Shown piece after piece: positions 8,007 to 17,268 of a stretch of DNA of 52,456 nt. Each line of letters opens with the position of its first letter. Positions within the stretch are counted from its first letter, which is position 1. A program made the translations under genes and the position numbers. This DNA is from Nostoc desertorum CM1-VF14 (GTDB taxonomy: Bacteria > Cyanobacteriota > Cyanobacteriia > Cyanobacteriales > Nostocaceae). The DNA lies in assembly GCA_019359245.1 (NCBI GenBank), contig JAHHHR010000054.1, positions 1 to 52,456 of the forward strand. Direction: 5' to 3'. The notes under the pieces were generated by a model that had not been told where the DNA came from, did not search any database, and saw only the letters and a program-made list of their open reading frames with translations.

Positions 8007-8957
8007 CTAATCAAATAAATACTCTTGCATGTCATTTTGTCGATGGCGGAGAATATTTATTGCCTTGACCTGGATTTGACGAATCCGCTCTCGGCTGAGA
8101 TTTAGCTGTTGGCCAATCTGAGCGAGATTGAAATGCTGATCATTTTCTAGCCCAAAGCTTAAAGTCAATACTTGACGTTGAATCGGTGTCAATGGTTCTA
8201 AGAATTTAGCTACGTCTTGCGATAGAAGTTCTTGGGTGAGCAGTTTTTCTGGTGAAGCGCCAACGTCTGCTAAAATTTCGCCCAATTCTGTCTCTTTCTC
8301 ATCTCCGACTTTTTTATTTAAAGAAATGGCTGTACGAGAGGCACTGAGATATTCTCGAAGCTTATCGGGACTGATGTTTAATGATGCAGCTATTTCTTCA
8401 GCAGTGGCATGGCGACCGAGCTTTAGAAAGCTTTCTCGCTGCACCTTCTTAATTTTATTAAGTATTTCAGTTAGATGAACAGGCAATCTAATAGTGCGGG
8501 ATTGTTCTGCAATTGCTCTGGTTATTGCTTGGCTAATCCACCAGTAGGCGTAGGTTGATAATTTATAACCTCGGTTGGGATCAAACTTTTCTATACCCCT
8601 TTGTAAACCGATTGCTCCTTCCTGAATCAAATCTAAAAATTCCAAATTGCGGTTCTGATATTTTTTGGCAACAGAAACTACTAGTCGCAGGTTAGCTGTC
8701 ACCATTTTCTGTTTAGCTTTTTGGCCAAGGTGCAGTATTGCTCGGACTTGTGTTTCAGGTTGAGCAACAGCATTGGCTAATTCTGTCATTGTTGGTTCCC
8801 GGTCTAGCTGTTGGGTGAGTTCATTTTTAGATTGCTCAATGGCAATCATTTCTTGTACCTGTCTACCATAAGCAATTTCTTCCTCTGGCTTCAATAAAGG
8901 ATACTGACCAATTTCCTGTAAATAGATGCGAACCATGTCGGAACTCAAGCTGGACAT
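8007..8957 (-). CDS. Group 2 RNA polymerase sigma factor (sigma-70 family)
   Basis: 316 residues. Region 1.2 (DMVRIYLQEIGQYPLLKPEEE), region 2 (VTANLRLVVSVAKKYQ, EFLDLIQEGAIGLQRGIEKF, YAYWWISQAITRAI), region 3 (LPVHLTEILNKIKKV) and region 4 with its helix-turn-helix (NLAQIGQQLNLSRERIRQIQ) are all present and in order. It lacks a long region 1.1, as cyanobacterial group 2 factors do. It would direct core RNA polymerase to alternative promoters. A decayed paralogue of the same length lies at 13518-14468. The factor could serve plasmid promoters or adjust host transcription; no target site is identifiable here. Confidence 0.93.
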   Translation of the reverse strand: MSSLSSDMVRIYLQEIGQYPLLKPEEEIAYGRQVQEMIAIEQSKNELTQQLDREPTMTELANAVAQPETQVRAILHLGQKAKQKMVTANLRLVVSVAKKYQNRNLEFLDLIQEGAIGLQRGIEKFDPNRGYKLSTYAYWWISQAITRAIAEQSRTIRLPVHLTEILNKIKKVQRESFLKLGRHATAEEIAASLNISPDKLREYLSASRTAISLNKKVGDEKETELGEILADVGASPEKLLTQELLSQDVAKFLEPLTPIQRQVLTLSFGLENDQHFNLAQIGQQLNLSRERIRQIQVKAINILRHRQNDMQEYLFD

Positions 8958-9029
8958 ACAAACTCAACGCTTTTTTAAACCAAGGAATTTAAAAGTATAA
9001 ATCAAATAGTTCATTGAAGTTTTCTATTT

Positions 9030-11276
9030 TTAACAATGCAGCCCTGCCTGAAGTAACCTCTGCTGTAACCGTGTGTAGCGCTTTTGGTCATCGGTAGAGC
9101 GCACCGCTAGAGATATCGCTTTTTTTGCGCCAACTACGATCGCTAATTTCTTGGCACGAGTTATACCAGTGTAAAACAGGTTCCGGGTCAACATCATATA
9201 GTGCTGCATATAGATTGGCAAAATCACCACCGGATATTCTGACCCCTGGCTTTTATGAATAGTTATGCTCCACGCTAGCGCAATTTCATTGAGGTCAGCG
9301 TAATCGTAAACCACAGTCCGCTCACCATATTGCACTGTAACTTCCTGCTCGACAGTATCAATAGCGAGGATAATTCCTAAGTCACCGTTGAAGACTTCGC
9401 GGTTGTAGTCGTTGGTCAACTGGATAATCCGATCGCCCTCGCGTAACAAATTCCCACCTCTGTTAATCTCTACCTTGCTGGGGCTGGGTGGGTTGATCAA
9501 CTGCTGCAATACTGTGTTCAGGTTACGAGTCCCGATTACTCCCCGTGTCATCGGGCAAAGCACTTGGACATCAGTGGCAGGATTGTAACCTAAGCGGGGA
9601 ATTAAATCGGTAATCAACTCGCAGATTGCCTGTACACCATGTTCGGGCTGATGTCCGCCGCCGTGCCAAATACAGTCAGATTGAGGTGTGTCAGAAATCG
9701 GTTCAATCGTGGGATAAATTCCTCGATTAATTTGGTGAGCAGCAGTGATAATGGCACTAGTTTGAGCTTGGCGAAATACCTGGGTCAACCGCACCACCGG
9801 AACTCGCCTAGAATTTATCAGGTCAGCGAGTATTTGACCTGGGCCCACAGATGGTAATTGGTCAATGTCACCCACCAATAACAGTAGAGCGCCAGCTAAT
9901 ACTGCTTTAACTAAGGAGTAAGCCAGAAACAAATCAAGCATCGAAGCTTCATCAGCGATAATTGCCGTGTGGGGCAAAGGATTTTCGCTATCGCGCTTGA
10001 AACCCCTTGAGCGGGGGTCAAATTCTAACAAGCGATGTATGGTTTTGGCTTCCAGCCCAGTCATTTCACCCAAACGTTGAGCAGCCCGTCCAGTAGGTGC
10101 GGCCAAGGCAATAGATTTACCCATTGCTTTCCATAAACTAACTATGGTGTGAGTGGTAAAGGTCTTTCCAACGCCAGGGCCACCAGTGAGGATCATGATT
10201 TTGGAATAGGCTGCTGTTTCTACAGCTTGGCGTTGCTGTTCTGAAAGCTGAATTTTCCGGCTGGCTGTAAAGCGGTCAATCCAATCACGCACACGCTCAA
10301 TGTCAGTGCCAACAGGATTTTCCAAGCGTTGGCGTATCAGTTGAGCTAAATTCTGTTCTGTATGAAAGTAAGTCGGCTTATAGCAAAGTAGCGTTTTTTC
10401 TTCATCCCGCTCTCTAATCAGGTCGTCTGCGAGAGCCATATCTTTAATAATGATCGCGATCGCTTCTTCTGTGGGCTGATAAGATTCGGTAGCCAGCAGT
10501 TTGATTACCGATTCAATCAATTCGCTTTGTGGCAGGTAACAGTGGCCATCTTCGGCAGCTTCACTTAAACAGTGGATAATTCCTGCACGGTAACGAAATT
10601 CTGAGTCAGGGGCAATTCCTATATTTCTCGCAATCTTGTCAGCAGTCAGAAAACCAATACCGTAGATGTCGGCTGCTAGCTGGTAGGGGTTATTGGTGAC
10701 AGTGGCGATTGCCTCATCCTTATATTGCTTGTAAATCTTCACAGCATAAGTGGTAGAAACACCATGCCCTTGGAGAAATACCATCACTTCTTTGATGGCT
10801 TTTTGAGTTTCCCAGGCGTTTTTGATGAGAGTGATCCGCTTTTTGGCAATACCCTGGACTTCAATCAGTCGTTCAATTTGGTTTTCGATGATGTCCAGGG
10901 TTTCTAGCCCAAAGTGAGCAACAATCCGTCTTGCTGTGACTGGGCCCACACCTTTAATCAGCCCACTGCCAAGGTATTTCTCAATTCCAGTAAGAGTGGC
11001 TGGTTTGGTTTCTTTGTAGTTGACTACTTGGAACTGCGGGCCAAATTGTGGATGATCACGCCAGAAACCAGTTAGTTGTAAAGTCTGCCCTGGCTGGATA
11101 TTGGCAAAGCTACCAACAATTGTTGTGAGTTCGTTGCTACGCGGACGAGTCAGCCTTGCCACAGTGTAGCCTGACTCAGCAGAGTAAAAAGTTAAACGTT
11201 CTACGACTCCGATGATTGTTTCGTGTTGAGGGAAGGCACTTATTTGTTGAGCGGAAAGATTAGGAGGAGTGAACAT
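9030..11276 (-). CDS. recD2: RecD2-like SF1B DNA helicase
   Basis: 748 residues. An N-terminal OB-like part (IIGVVERLTFYSAESGYTVARL) is followed by helix-hairpin-helix segments (GSGLIKGVGPVTARRIV, around 103-120). The helicase core has Walker A GGPGVGKT (365-372), Walker B IIADEAS (about 439-445) and a C-terminal motif SITIHKSQGSEYPVVILP. This is the domain order of RecD2, the RecBC-independent 5'-3' helicase, and is also close to the helicase part of TraA relaxases, but no relaxase domain is present. Probable roles are plasmid DNA repair or processing of transfer or replication intermediates. It is transcribed toward the sigma gene with about 70 bp between them. Confidence 0.88.
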   Translation of the reverse strand: MFTPPNLSAQQISAFPQHETIIGVVERLTFYSAESGYTVARLTRPRSNELTTIVGSFANIQPGQTLQLTGFWRDHPQFGPQFQVVNYKETKPATLTGIEKYLGSGLIKGVGPVTARRIVAHFGLETLDIIENQIERLIEVQGIAKKRITLIKNAWETQKAIKEVMVFLQGHGVSTTYAVKIYKQYKDEAIATVTNNPYQLAADIYGIGFLTADKIARNIGIAPDSEFRYRAGIIHCLSEAAEDGHCYLPQSELIESVIKLLATESYQPTEEAIAIIIKDMALADDLIRERDEEKTLLCYKPTYFHTEQNLAQLIRQRLENPVGTDIERVRDWIDRFTASRKIQLSEQQRQAVETAAYSKIMILTGGPGVGKTFTTHTIVSLWKAMGKSIALAAPTGRAAQRLGEMTGLEAKTIHRLLEFDPRSRGFKRDSENPLPHTAIIADEASMLDLFLAYSLVKAVLAGALLLLVGDIDQLPSVGPGQILADLINSRRVPVVRLTQVFRQAQTSAIITAAHQINRGIYPTIEPISDTPQSDCIWHGGGHQPEHGVQAICELITDLIPRLGYNPATDVQVLCPMTRGVIGTRNLNTVLQQLINPPSPSKVEINRGGNLLREGDRIIQLTNDYNREVFNGDLGIILAIDTVEQEVTVQYGERTVVYDYADLNEIALAWSITIHKSQGSEYPVVILPIYMQHYMMLTRNLFYTGITRAKKLAIVVGAKKAISLAVRSTDDQKRYTRLQQRLLQAGLHC

Positions 11277-11684
11277 TGCCTGTTAGAAGAGGCCGCACAT
11301 TATTATAATACTGGAAGTCAGTTAAGTATAGTACATAAATACTAAGTTGCCTGCCTGAAATTAGTGGAACGAAGAAGCACAAAATACATCAGATCCTATC
11401 TTCAGAAACGAAGAGAGATTGACACCGCACGTTACCTCAATCTTGATTTTGATGAAATCATCTAATTTCGTGGTAGAACTACGGTGGCTAGTTGGACAGC
11501 AACGCAGAGTAGACCGGCCTAATTTATTTGAAACGAAGGGATGATAAGCTTTTGAGCTGATTCAACTATATTAGCTTATAAAAGTCCAAATTTAGATAGT
11601 CAAATATTATCTGTGCTTACTCCGTTGTCGTTATAATCTAGTTTTCAAGAAAAAGTTAGTCGAAATTAGAAGTGAGCCAATTTA
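11277..11684. other. Divergent intergenic region before parA
   Basis: About 400 bp between the recD2 start and parA. It holds the parA -10-like element (11632-11637). A 33-codon frame (11364-11465) was not called. No clear parS palindrome could be picked out by eye. Confidence 0.4.
11632..11637 (+). promoter_or_regulatory. Putative -10 box of parAB
   Basis: A perfect TATAAT lies about 48 bp before the parA start. The -35 position shows only a weak match. Confidence 0.35.
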
Positions 11685-12461
11685 GTGAGCCTTATCATTT
11701 GTTTATTTAATCAAGCTGGTGGAGTTGGGAAATCCACTCTAGCGATTAATCTTGGTTATCACTTAGCACAATTAAAGCCTGCTAAAACCAAGCATCACTA
11801 CCGAGTTCTTTTAATTGATATAGATCCTCAAGCTTCACTTACTAACTTTATGGGAATTGTGCCTGAATCCCAAGAAAAAACCATTTATAATGCAGTGATT
11901 GATCAGGAAGCACTACCAATTCTTAAAGAAATTCATGGGATGGATTTTGTTCCATCATCTCAGGATCTGACTTCAGCTGAATTAGAGTTAGTAGTAGCAG
12001 ATATGCGTGATTTACGTCTTAAATATGCTTTGGAACCTGTAAGCGAACAGTATGATTTTATTTTGATTGACTGCCCCCCTAGTTTAGGCATTCTTACTTA
12101 TATCAGTTTAGTGGCATCAACTCACGTTTTAGTGCCGATCCAGACGCAATACAAGGCATTCTTGGGGACAGAATTACTCTTAAATACAGTAACACGCGTT
12201 AAGTCTCTTCCAAATCGAAAGCTAAAAATTGCTGGGTTTATCCCAACGATGTTTGATTCACGTAATAGCCAAGATGAACGAACACTATTAGCTATTCAAG
12301 AACAATTGTCACAGGTTGGGATAGTCTATGACCCAATTCCTCGATCTACTGCTTTTGCTGATGCTGCTGAAGAAAATGTTCCTTTGGCAATCTTTAATCC
12401 TAAGCATCCAGCTTTATCAATCCTAAAAAAAATTGTTAAAGGGCTGGAGAAATTATTATGA
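11685..12461 (+). CDS. parA: ParA partition ATPase (type I)
   Basis: 258 residues from a GTG. Deviant Walker A NQAGGVGKSTLAINL (residues 7-21) with the signature Lys, Walker A' VLLIDIDPQASLTN, and Walker B DFILIDCPPSLG are all present. There is no N-terminal helix-turn-helix, so it resembles the short ParA/Soj-type ATPases. ParA forms ATP-dependent dimers on nucleoid DNA and moves ParB-parS complexes. The stop overlaps the start of parB by four bases (ATGA), indicating translational coupling. Confidence 0.92.
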   Translation: MSLIICLFNQAGGVGKSTLAINLGYHLAQLKPAKTKHHYRVLLIDIDPQASLTNFMGIVPESQEKTIYNAVIDQEALPILKEIHGMDFVPSSQDLTSAELELVVADMRDLRLKYALEPVSEQYDFILIDCPPSLGILTYISLVASTHVLVPIQTQYKAFLGTELLLNTVTRVKSLPNRKLKIAGFIPTMFDSRNSQDERTLLAIQEQLSQVGIVYDPIPRSTAFADAAEENVPLAIFNPKHPALSILKKIVKGLEKLL

Positions 12462-13381
12462 GTATAAAGCGTGACAAGCCTTATGGTCGCCGTCTTAAGG
12501 GATTAGAAGCTTTGATTGGGGAGTCTGTTGACACTGTTCCCTGTGGACAGTTTGTCTCTATCGAAAAAATCCAACTCTCTGTTCAGCAGCCTCGCCGTTA
12601 TTTTGATCCAAAAAAGTTAGAGCAGTTAGTACAGTCGGTTAAAGAACATGGCATCTTAGAACCATTGTTAGTCCGTTATTTATCTAACGATAAATATGAG
12701 TTGGTAGCTGGAGAGAGGCGTTACAGAGCAGCTAGTTTAGCAGGATTAACTGAAGTACCTGTAATTGCACGTTCCTTAAATGATCAGGAAGCCCTGCAAC
12801 TGTCATTAGTAGAAAATTTACAGCGAGACGATCTCAATCCTATTGAAGAAACAGAAGGTATTTTAGAACTTATAGCACTTCAACTAGATAAGAAAGTGCC
12901 AGAAGTTATATCTTTACTTTATAAAATGCAAAATATTTTGGCGGGAAAAGTTACTGATAACGTTATCAGTAATTCTGATGCAGAGGATGTAAAAATGATT
13001 TTTACAGGCTTGGGGCTTATGGAATGGGAGTCGTTCACTGCTAACAGACTTCCTCTCTTGCGGTTGCCTGATGAAATTTTAGAAGTTCTACGCCAAGGAA
13101 AAATTGAATACACAAAAGCTAAAGTAATCGCTAAGTTGAAAGAAAAGACAGAACGTATTGCTTTATTGGAAGAGGCGATATTACAAAATTTATCACTAAA
13201 TGAAATTCGAGAACGGTTGAAAACCCATAAGTCGTCAACAGAAGAGAAGGAATTAGAGAAGCAAATAGATTCTACCTATAAGAAAATGAAAAAATCAAAG
13301 CTATGGGATAATCCCAAAAAGCGCAAGAAGCTTGAATTATTGTTTGCTCAAATAGAGATTTTAATTAACGAGGATGATTAA
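12458..13381 (+). CDS. parB: ParB partition / centromere-binding protein
   Basis: 307 residues. The N-terminal ParB/Srx CTPase-type domain has IQLSVQQPRRYFDPKKL, LVAGERRYRAASLAG and LVENLQRDDLNPIEE. The middle KorB/HTH region is less regular. The C-terminal part (about 245-307) is very basic and helical (KKMKKSKLWDNPKKRKKLE). It partners with the overlapping parA. The spacing between the ENLQRDDLNP box and the DNA-binding part contains an unusual segment (residues about 150-185) not typical of chromosomal ParB. Confidence 0.9.
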   Translation: MSIKRDKPYGRRLKGLEALIGESVDTVPCGQFVSIEKIQLSVQQPRRYFDPKKLEQLVQSVKEHGILEPLLVRYLSNDKYELVAGERRYRAASLAGLTEVPVIARSLNDQEALQLSLVENLQRDDLNPIEETEGILELIALQLDKKVPEVISLLYKMQNILAGKVTDNVISNSDAEDVKMIFTGLGLMEWESFTANRLPLLRLPDEILEVLRQGKIEYTKAKVIAKLKEKTERIALLEEAILQNLSLNEIRERLKTHKSSTEEKELEKQIDSTYKKMKKSKLWDNPKKRKKLELLFAQIEILINEDD

Positions 13382-13517
13382 AACTGGACTAGAAGTTACT
13401 GCACCTTATTCTGTCTAAGACTCAGATGTCCCAAATGTGAGCAAACGGCGATTAGACTGAATACACCAGAAGTACTTTCAACAACAGCAATTCCTTCTCC
13501 TTGGCCATAAACAGTTT

Positions 13518-14468
13518 TTAACTAGCCAAATAATCTTTAATCTGATCTTGTTCACGTTGTAAAGCTTTGATACCCTGCCCATAAGCAGAGCGTACCTTGG
13601 AATGACTGAGATTAAGTCTTTGTGCAATCTGTTTTGCAGTCAGCTTGTCCTCGCCCTCCAGACCAAACTGTAACATTAAAACAAGACGTTGATTTGGCTT
13701 CAAGATAGCTAATAGATCCTGCAAATCTGACTGGAGACATTCTAGGGTAACGTACTCTTGTGCGGAGATTCTTTCATCAGCTAATATCTCTTGTAGTTAA
13801 GTTTCTTGCTCCTCCCCAATTCCTAACTTTAAAGAAAGTAGCGGACGAAATGCGTTGAGACATTCGGAGATTTGCTTAGAAGATACGTCAAGAACCGTAC
13901 TTATTTCTGTAATAATGGGCTTTAGTCCCAAGGTTTGAAAAAGTTCGATATCTGCTTTTTTGATTTGCATCAATCTTTTGGTCAAGTCATGCGGTAAGCG
14001 AATAGTGTGCAATTGTTTTGCAACGGCTCTGGTAATTCCCTGTCGAATCCACCAGTATGCATAGGTAGAAAATTTATAACCGCAATTCGGATCAAACTTC
14101 TCTACCGCATGAAAGTAAACCGATAGCTTCCTCTTGAATCAGATCCAGAAATTCCGGCTTACTCCAATGATACTTTTTAGCTATAGCAACCACTAACCGG
14201 AGATTGGCAGTAATCTTTTTTTGTTTAGCTATTTGACCTTGTTCAAGGATTTGGGTTAATTATGTTTCTGTTTTCTTCGCCTCGGCAGCAAGTTCAGCCA
14301 TAGTTGGAGAAGGCTTTAGCCGTTGCATGAGAAGATTATTTTGCTCATCTTGTGCCAGCATAGCTTTACTTGTCGTGCATAGAAAATTCCTTGTTCCGGC
14401 AATAGCCTCTCGAAGCGACCAATTTCTCGTAGGTAAATTCCAAGTGGATCAGAGCTTTGGCTAGACAT
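13518..14468 (-). pseudogene. Decayed sigma-70 family factor, paralogue of 8007-8957
   Basis: The reading starts MSSQSSDPLGIYLREIGRFE at 14466-14468 and ends DQIKDYLAS at 13518, giving 951 bp, exactly the length of the intact gene. Disruptions include a frame change near 14365, a TAA at about 14260 (after AKKTET), a frame change near 14105 (before EKFDPNCGYKFSTYAYWWI) and a TAA at 13797-13799. Between them, sigma regions 2, 3 and 4 are still readable (ITANLRLVV; LPHDLTKRLMQIKKA; LTAKQIAQRLNLSHSKVR). The region 4 recognition helix also differs from the intact copy. Confidence 0.9.
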
Positions 14469-14969
14469 CTTGCAAGGAAATAAATTGCTAACAAAGACAT
14501 TGATAGTAGAGTATAAATCAAAGAGTCAACCATCTAAATTAATTTCTGCTGCGTTGATAAAAAAGATTTCAAAAAATCTTATTGGGGGTTACATGGGGGC
14601 TATATATACCCCAACAATAGTTCAGGATTTTGGGGACATTTTGACCCCTATATAGGGTATATATAGGGGTTAAATGGGGTATATTTGACTGGTTAACATT
14701 TTGTACCCCACTTAGCCCCCAAGGGGTTATGATAAACTCTTGAGTCTGGGGAAAAAAAGGCTCTTGAGCAGGGGAGCAAGAGAAAATTGTTTGCATTAAC
14801 AATTATAGTTATCGGTGTAATAAAAACTATTTATTCTGCTGAAGGTCAGAGTTCTCCATTTTGAACAGTAAATAGTAAACACTAAGAACTGTTTTAATTC
14901 TCTCCTCTGCTCCCCCAAATTACCTGAACAGATAATTTTCACAAATCAAAGTCTATTACCTTTGTCTTT
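14469..14969. other. Regulatory region upstream of the parM-like gene
   Basis: About 500 bp. The segment 14583-14729 is packed with G4/C4 inverted motifs (separate entry). The rest, up to the start at 14970, shows no ORF with a believable start. Confidence 0.5.
14583..14729. repeat. Array of GGGG(TATA)/(TATA)CCCC inverted motifs; candidate parC/operator
   Basis: Within about 150 bp are GGGGCTATATATACCCC (14596-14612), GGGG-N9-CCCC near 14634-14648, a perfect inverted repeat CCCCTATATA / TATATAGGGG (14645-14654 and 14660-14669), a further GGGGTATA around 14676, a TACCCC and finally CCCCAAGGGG. The array sits just upstream of a parM-like gene and its ribbon-helix-helix partner, where type II partition systems carry their centromere and autoregulatory operator. 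Confidence 0.55.
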
Positions 14970-15929
14970 ATGTCAAACATTCACACGTTACAAAAAATTT
15001 TTCCTGCGGGTTTCGATAACGGTTACGGAAGTCTAAAACTTTTAGTCGATGGCTTTGAAGTAGTTCGTGTCCCCAGCTATATAACCAATGCCGAGATGGA
15101 AGATGTTCCAGGGCGTGTAGTTTTTAACGGCAGTGCTTACACAGTTGGAGAGTCCGCTTACCGTACAGGAAATTATTTTGACCGCAACACAGACAATAAT
15201 GAAAATAAAGTCAATAATGCGTTGTTGACTTTGTTGGGCGCATTGGCACATTTACCACACCGTAGGGCTTGGCACTTAAAATTAGTCGTTAGCTTACATG
15301 ATGTTGGTCTAGCTGAAGAACTACAAAAAGTACTCAATGGAGAATATCAGCCAATACTTGCTGGCAAGCAATCAGACGTGAAAGTAGAAGTGCTGAAAGT
15401 TGTACTAGAGGGTATGGGTGCATTATTTGGGCATCCACTACCCAAAAAATTAACCATTTTAGACTTTGGCAATGGAACGACCTTGTATTCCCGTTACAAC
15501 CGGGGTCAGCGAGAAGTTCATACTGCCTACCCTATTGGTGTAGAAGTTCTCATCGATGATATCTCCCAAAAAATGAAACATTTAAATGGCGGAAAAATCG
15601 GAGATCCATCCAAAATCCGATTTTGTTTGGAAATGGGGCATACCAGATACAGCCGTGACATCGATATCAAAGATGTTTACAGCGCAAGTTTAAAAGATTG
15701 GTATGAAAAATACTTGAAGAAAGTGGTGAATCTCACGCTTGATGCCAAGCACCAGGGGGATGAAATCTGGGCGATTGGTGGAGGTTGCCTCTTACCAGGA
15801 TTTAAAAAGCTGTTGGAGAAAAACGGCTTCAAAATCTTGGACAATCCGGTAGAAGCCAATGTCTCTGGGCTTTTAGAGATGGCAAAAACTATTAGCAGCA
15901 AGAATTCAGCATCTACATCTATTAAGTAA
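14970..15929 (+). CDS. parM: ParM/StbA-like actin-fold segregation ATPase
   Basis: 319 residues. Actin-fold ATPase motifs are visible: phosphate 1 FDNGYGSLKL (15-24), phosphate 2 LDFGNGTT (164-171) and the adenosine loop IGGGCLLPGF (269-278). This matches the ParM/StbA/Alp group, which polymerises into filaments that push plasmid copies apart. A ribbon-helix-helix candidate adaptor follows after 10 bp, and a motif array precedes it, together forming a type II partition unit. No clear ribosome site is seen. A second, distinct actin-like gene lies at 26286-27542. Confidence 0.85.
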   Translation: MSNIHTLQKIFPAGFDNGYGSLKLLVDGFEVVRVPSYITNAEMEDVPGRVVFNGSAYTVGESAYRTGNYFDRNTDNNENKVNNALLTLLGALAHLPHRRAWHLKLVVSLHDVGLAEELQKVLNGEYQPILAGKQSDVKVEVLKVVLEGMGALFGHPLPKKLTILDFGNGTTLYSRYNRGQREVHTAYPIGVEVLIDDISQKMKHLNGGKIGDPSKIRFCLEMGHTRYSRDIDIKDVYSASLKDWYEKYLKKVVNLTLDAKHQGDEIWAIGGGCLLPGFKKLLEKNGFKILDNPVEANVSGLLEMAKTISSKNSASTSIK

Positions 15930-15939
15930 AGTTATAACA

Positions 15940-16230
15940 ATGGCAGATAAAAAAGACTTAGCACCGGAAAAAGTTCGCCTCAAAGATAATTACAGAGAGC
16001 GCATATTTGCAGAATCCCAAAAACTAGATAAAAGTTACCTGGACACGATTTACTTTATAGTTGATTGCTATTTTGTTTTCATTAAGGCTGGATTACCTGT
16101 ACAACAAATATCTTCCCCACCGATTAATACTGAGTCAAACCAACTCACGTCTTGGACTCAAACTCCATTTGCACAGGAGAAAGAAGAAGATTCTTCAGGG
16201 GAAACATTCAGCCTTGATTTTGATTTGTAA
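15940..16230 (+). CDS. Small ribbon-helix-helix-like protein, probable ParR partner
   Basis: 96 residues starting 10 bp after parM. Residues 12-45 (EKVRLKDNYRERIFAESQKLDKSYLDTIYFIV) fit a beta strand plus two helices as in Arc/MetJ-type DNA-binding proteins. The tail is acidic and Gln/Ser-rich, ending SLDFDL. In type II partition systems the gene after parM encodes ParR, which binds parC repeats and caps the filament. Position, size and fold agree, but assignment rests on pattern, not on a search. Confidence 0.6.
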   Translation: MADKKDLAPEKVRLKDNYRERIFAESQKLDKSYLDTIYFIVDCYFVFIKAGLPVQQISSPPINTESNQLTSWTQTPFAQEKEEDSSGETFSLDFDL

Positions 16231-16360
16231 CCATCAAAGGAAGTTGTTAACGGTGAAAAAGGAGAATTAACCTATGCCATTCCATCAGTGAGAGCTAAGG
16301 AGTCAGCGTAGGCGTAACCCGCCGCAGGCATCGCTTACGGTCGTTCATGTCAGCACAAAG

Positions 16361-17092
16361 TTATTCTTCCTCCTCCTCATCCTCATATTCATAATCTGCA
16401 TAGTCTTTCCCGTGTTGTTCGTACCAGAGGCGTTCTTCTTCAATAGCCGCCTCTCGCTGTTTCCTTTTCCGCTCTGCCATCTCTGCTTCTAGGAGTTCTT
16501 GCTCTAATCTCTCCTTTTCAAACCTTTCTCTTTCCAGCCTTTCTCTTTCTTGGGTTTCTTGCTCTACCCTCTCCCTCTCAAGTCTGATTAATCGCTGCTC
16601 AACTCGTCCACAGTAAAAATCCAAAGCCTTACCCGTCGCCGCTCCGGTAACTGTACCAACCACTAGAAAAATGAGTCCAGTTTTCCAGCCTTCAATCGGG
16701 CCACCGCTCCACTGCAAACTTTTTTGGTTAAACCATACCAGTACAGAAAACACAGAAATTCCAACTACCGTATTGATCAGCGCAAAAATTCTCGGTGTCA
16801 TCTCAGTCTGACGGAGAATTAGCCACTGCCCCAGCCAGAGTATTGCACCAAAAATCACCGCAGCGATCCCGCTCATAACCAAATGTCCTGGATATTTGAA
16901 CGGATCTAGTATCATGTTAATGATCAATGGCACAAATATCAGCAGACAGAGCAAAAAGCCAATTAATAAGCCCACAACGCTTATCAAGCTCCAGTAGCGA
17001 CCGAGATAACCGAGGCGGAATTCCAATATCCACTCTTGTACGGGAAGCATTGTAATGTAAAACGCGATTCCTGCACTGACGTAATCGAGCAT
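16361..17092 (-). CDS. Polytopic membrane protein with charged coiled-coil tail
   Basis: 243 residues. About four or five hydrophobic segments lie in the first 160 residues (for example WSLISVVGLLIGFLLCLLIF, VMSGIAAVIFGAILWLGQWL, IFALINTVVGISVFSVLVWF, TGLIFLVVGTVTGAATG). After about residue 165 comes a long Glu/Arg coiled coil (repeated RERLERERFEKERLEQE) and a very acidic end (YEYEDEEEEE). No family recognised. It may be cotranscribed with the TPR gene upstream. The repetitive 3' part could be prone to slippage. Confidence 0.6.
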   Translation of the reverse strand: MLDYVSAGIAFYITMLPVQEWILEFRLGYLGRYWSLISVVGLLIGFLLCLLIFVPLIINMILDPFKYPGHLVMSGIAAVIFGAILWLGQWLILRQTEMTPRIFALINTVVGISVFSVLVWFNQKSLQWSGGPIEGWKTGLIFLVVGTVTGAATGKALDFYCGRVEQRLIRLERERVEQETQERERLERERFEKERLEQELLEAEMAERKRKQREAAIEEERLWYEQHGKDYADYEYEDEEEEE

Positions 17093-17197
17093 TGGCAGTT
17101 GTTTTACCTTTATATTTAGCGTATTTGGCGTAGCCGTGCCAAAGCGAACAAAAAAGATACTAACCTAAGACGAATTGAAGCAATTATTGCTGAAAGG

Positions 17198-17231
17198 TTT
17201 TTCACTCCCTGCGATCGCAGGGAGTGAAAAA
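17198..17231. terminator. Perfect 34-bp palindrome centred on a HIP1 site
   Basis: Seventeen bases (TTTTTCACTCCCTGCGA) pair fully with their mirror across the centre of GCGATCGC (17211-17218). The T and A runs at the two ends let it act as a terminator in both directions. It lies about 35 bp after the stop of the TPR gene. Confidence 0.65.
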
Positions 17232-17243
17232 AGAATCTAATTT

Positions 17244-17268
17244 GTAGCCACTCGAAAAAAGTGGCTAC
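17244..17268. repeat. Inverted repeat overlapping the stop of the TPR gene
   Basis: GTAGCCACT (17244-17252) and AGTGGCTAC (17260-17268) are perfect complements across seven bases. The right arm covers the stop codon at 17265-17267. Confidence 0.55.

Noticed and set aside
11364..11465. 33-codon plus frame from a GTG, ending NLDFDEII
   Set aside because: Too short and without a ribosome site; it could be debris in the parA upstream region.
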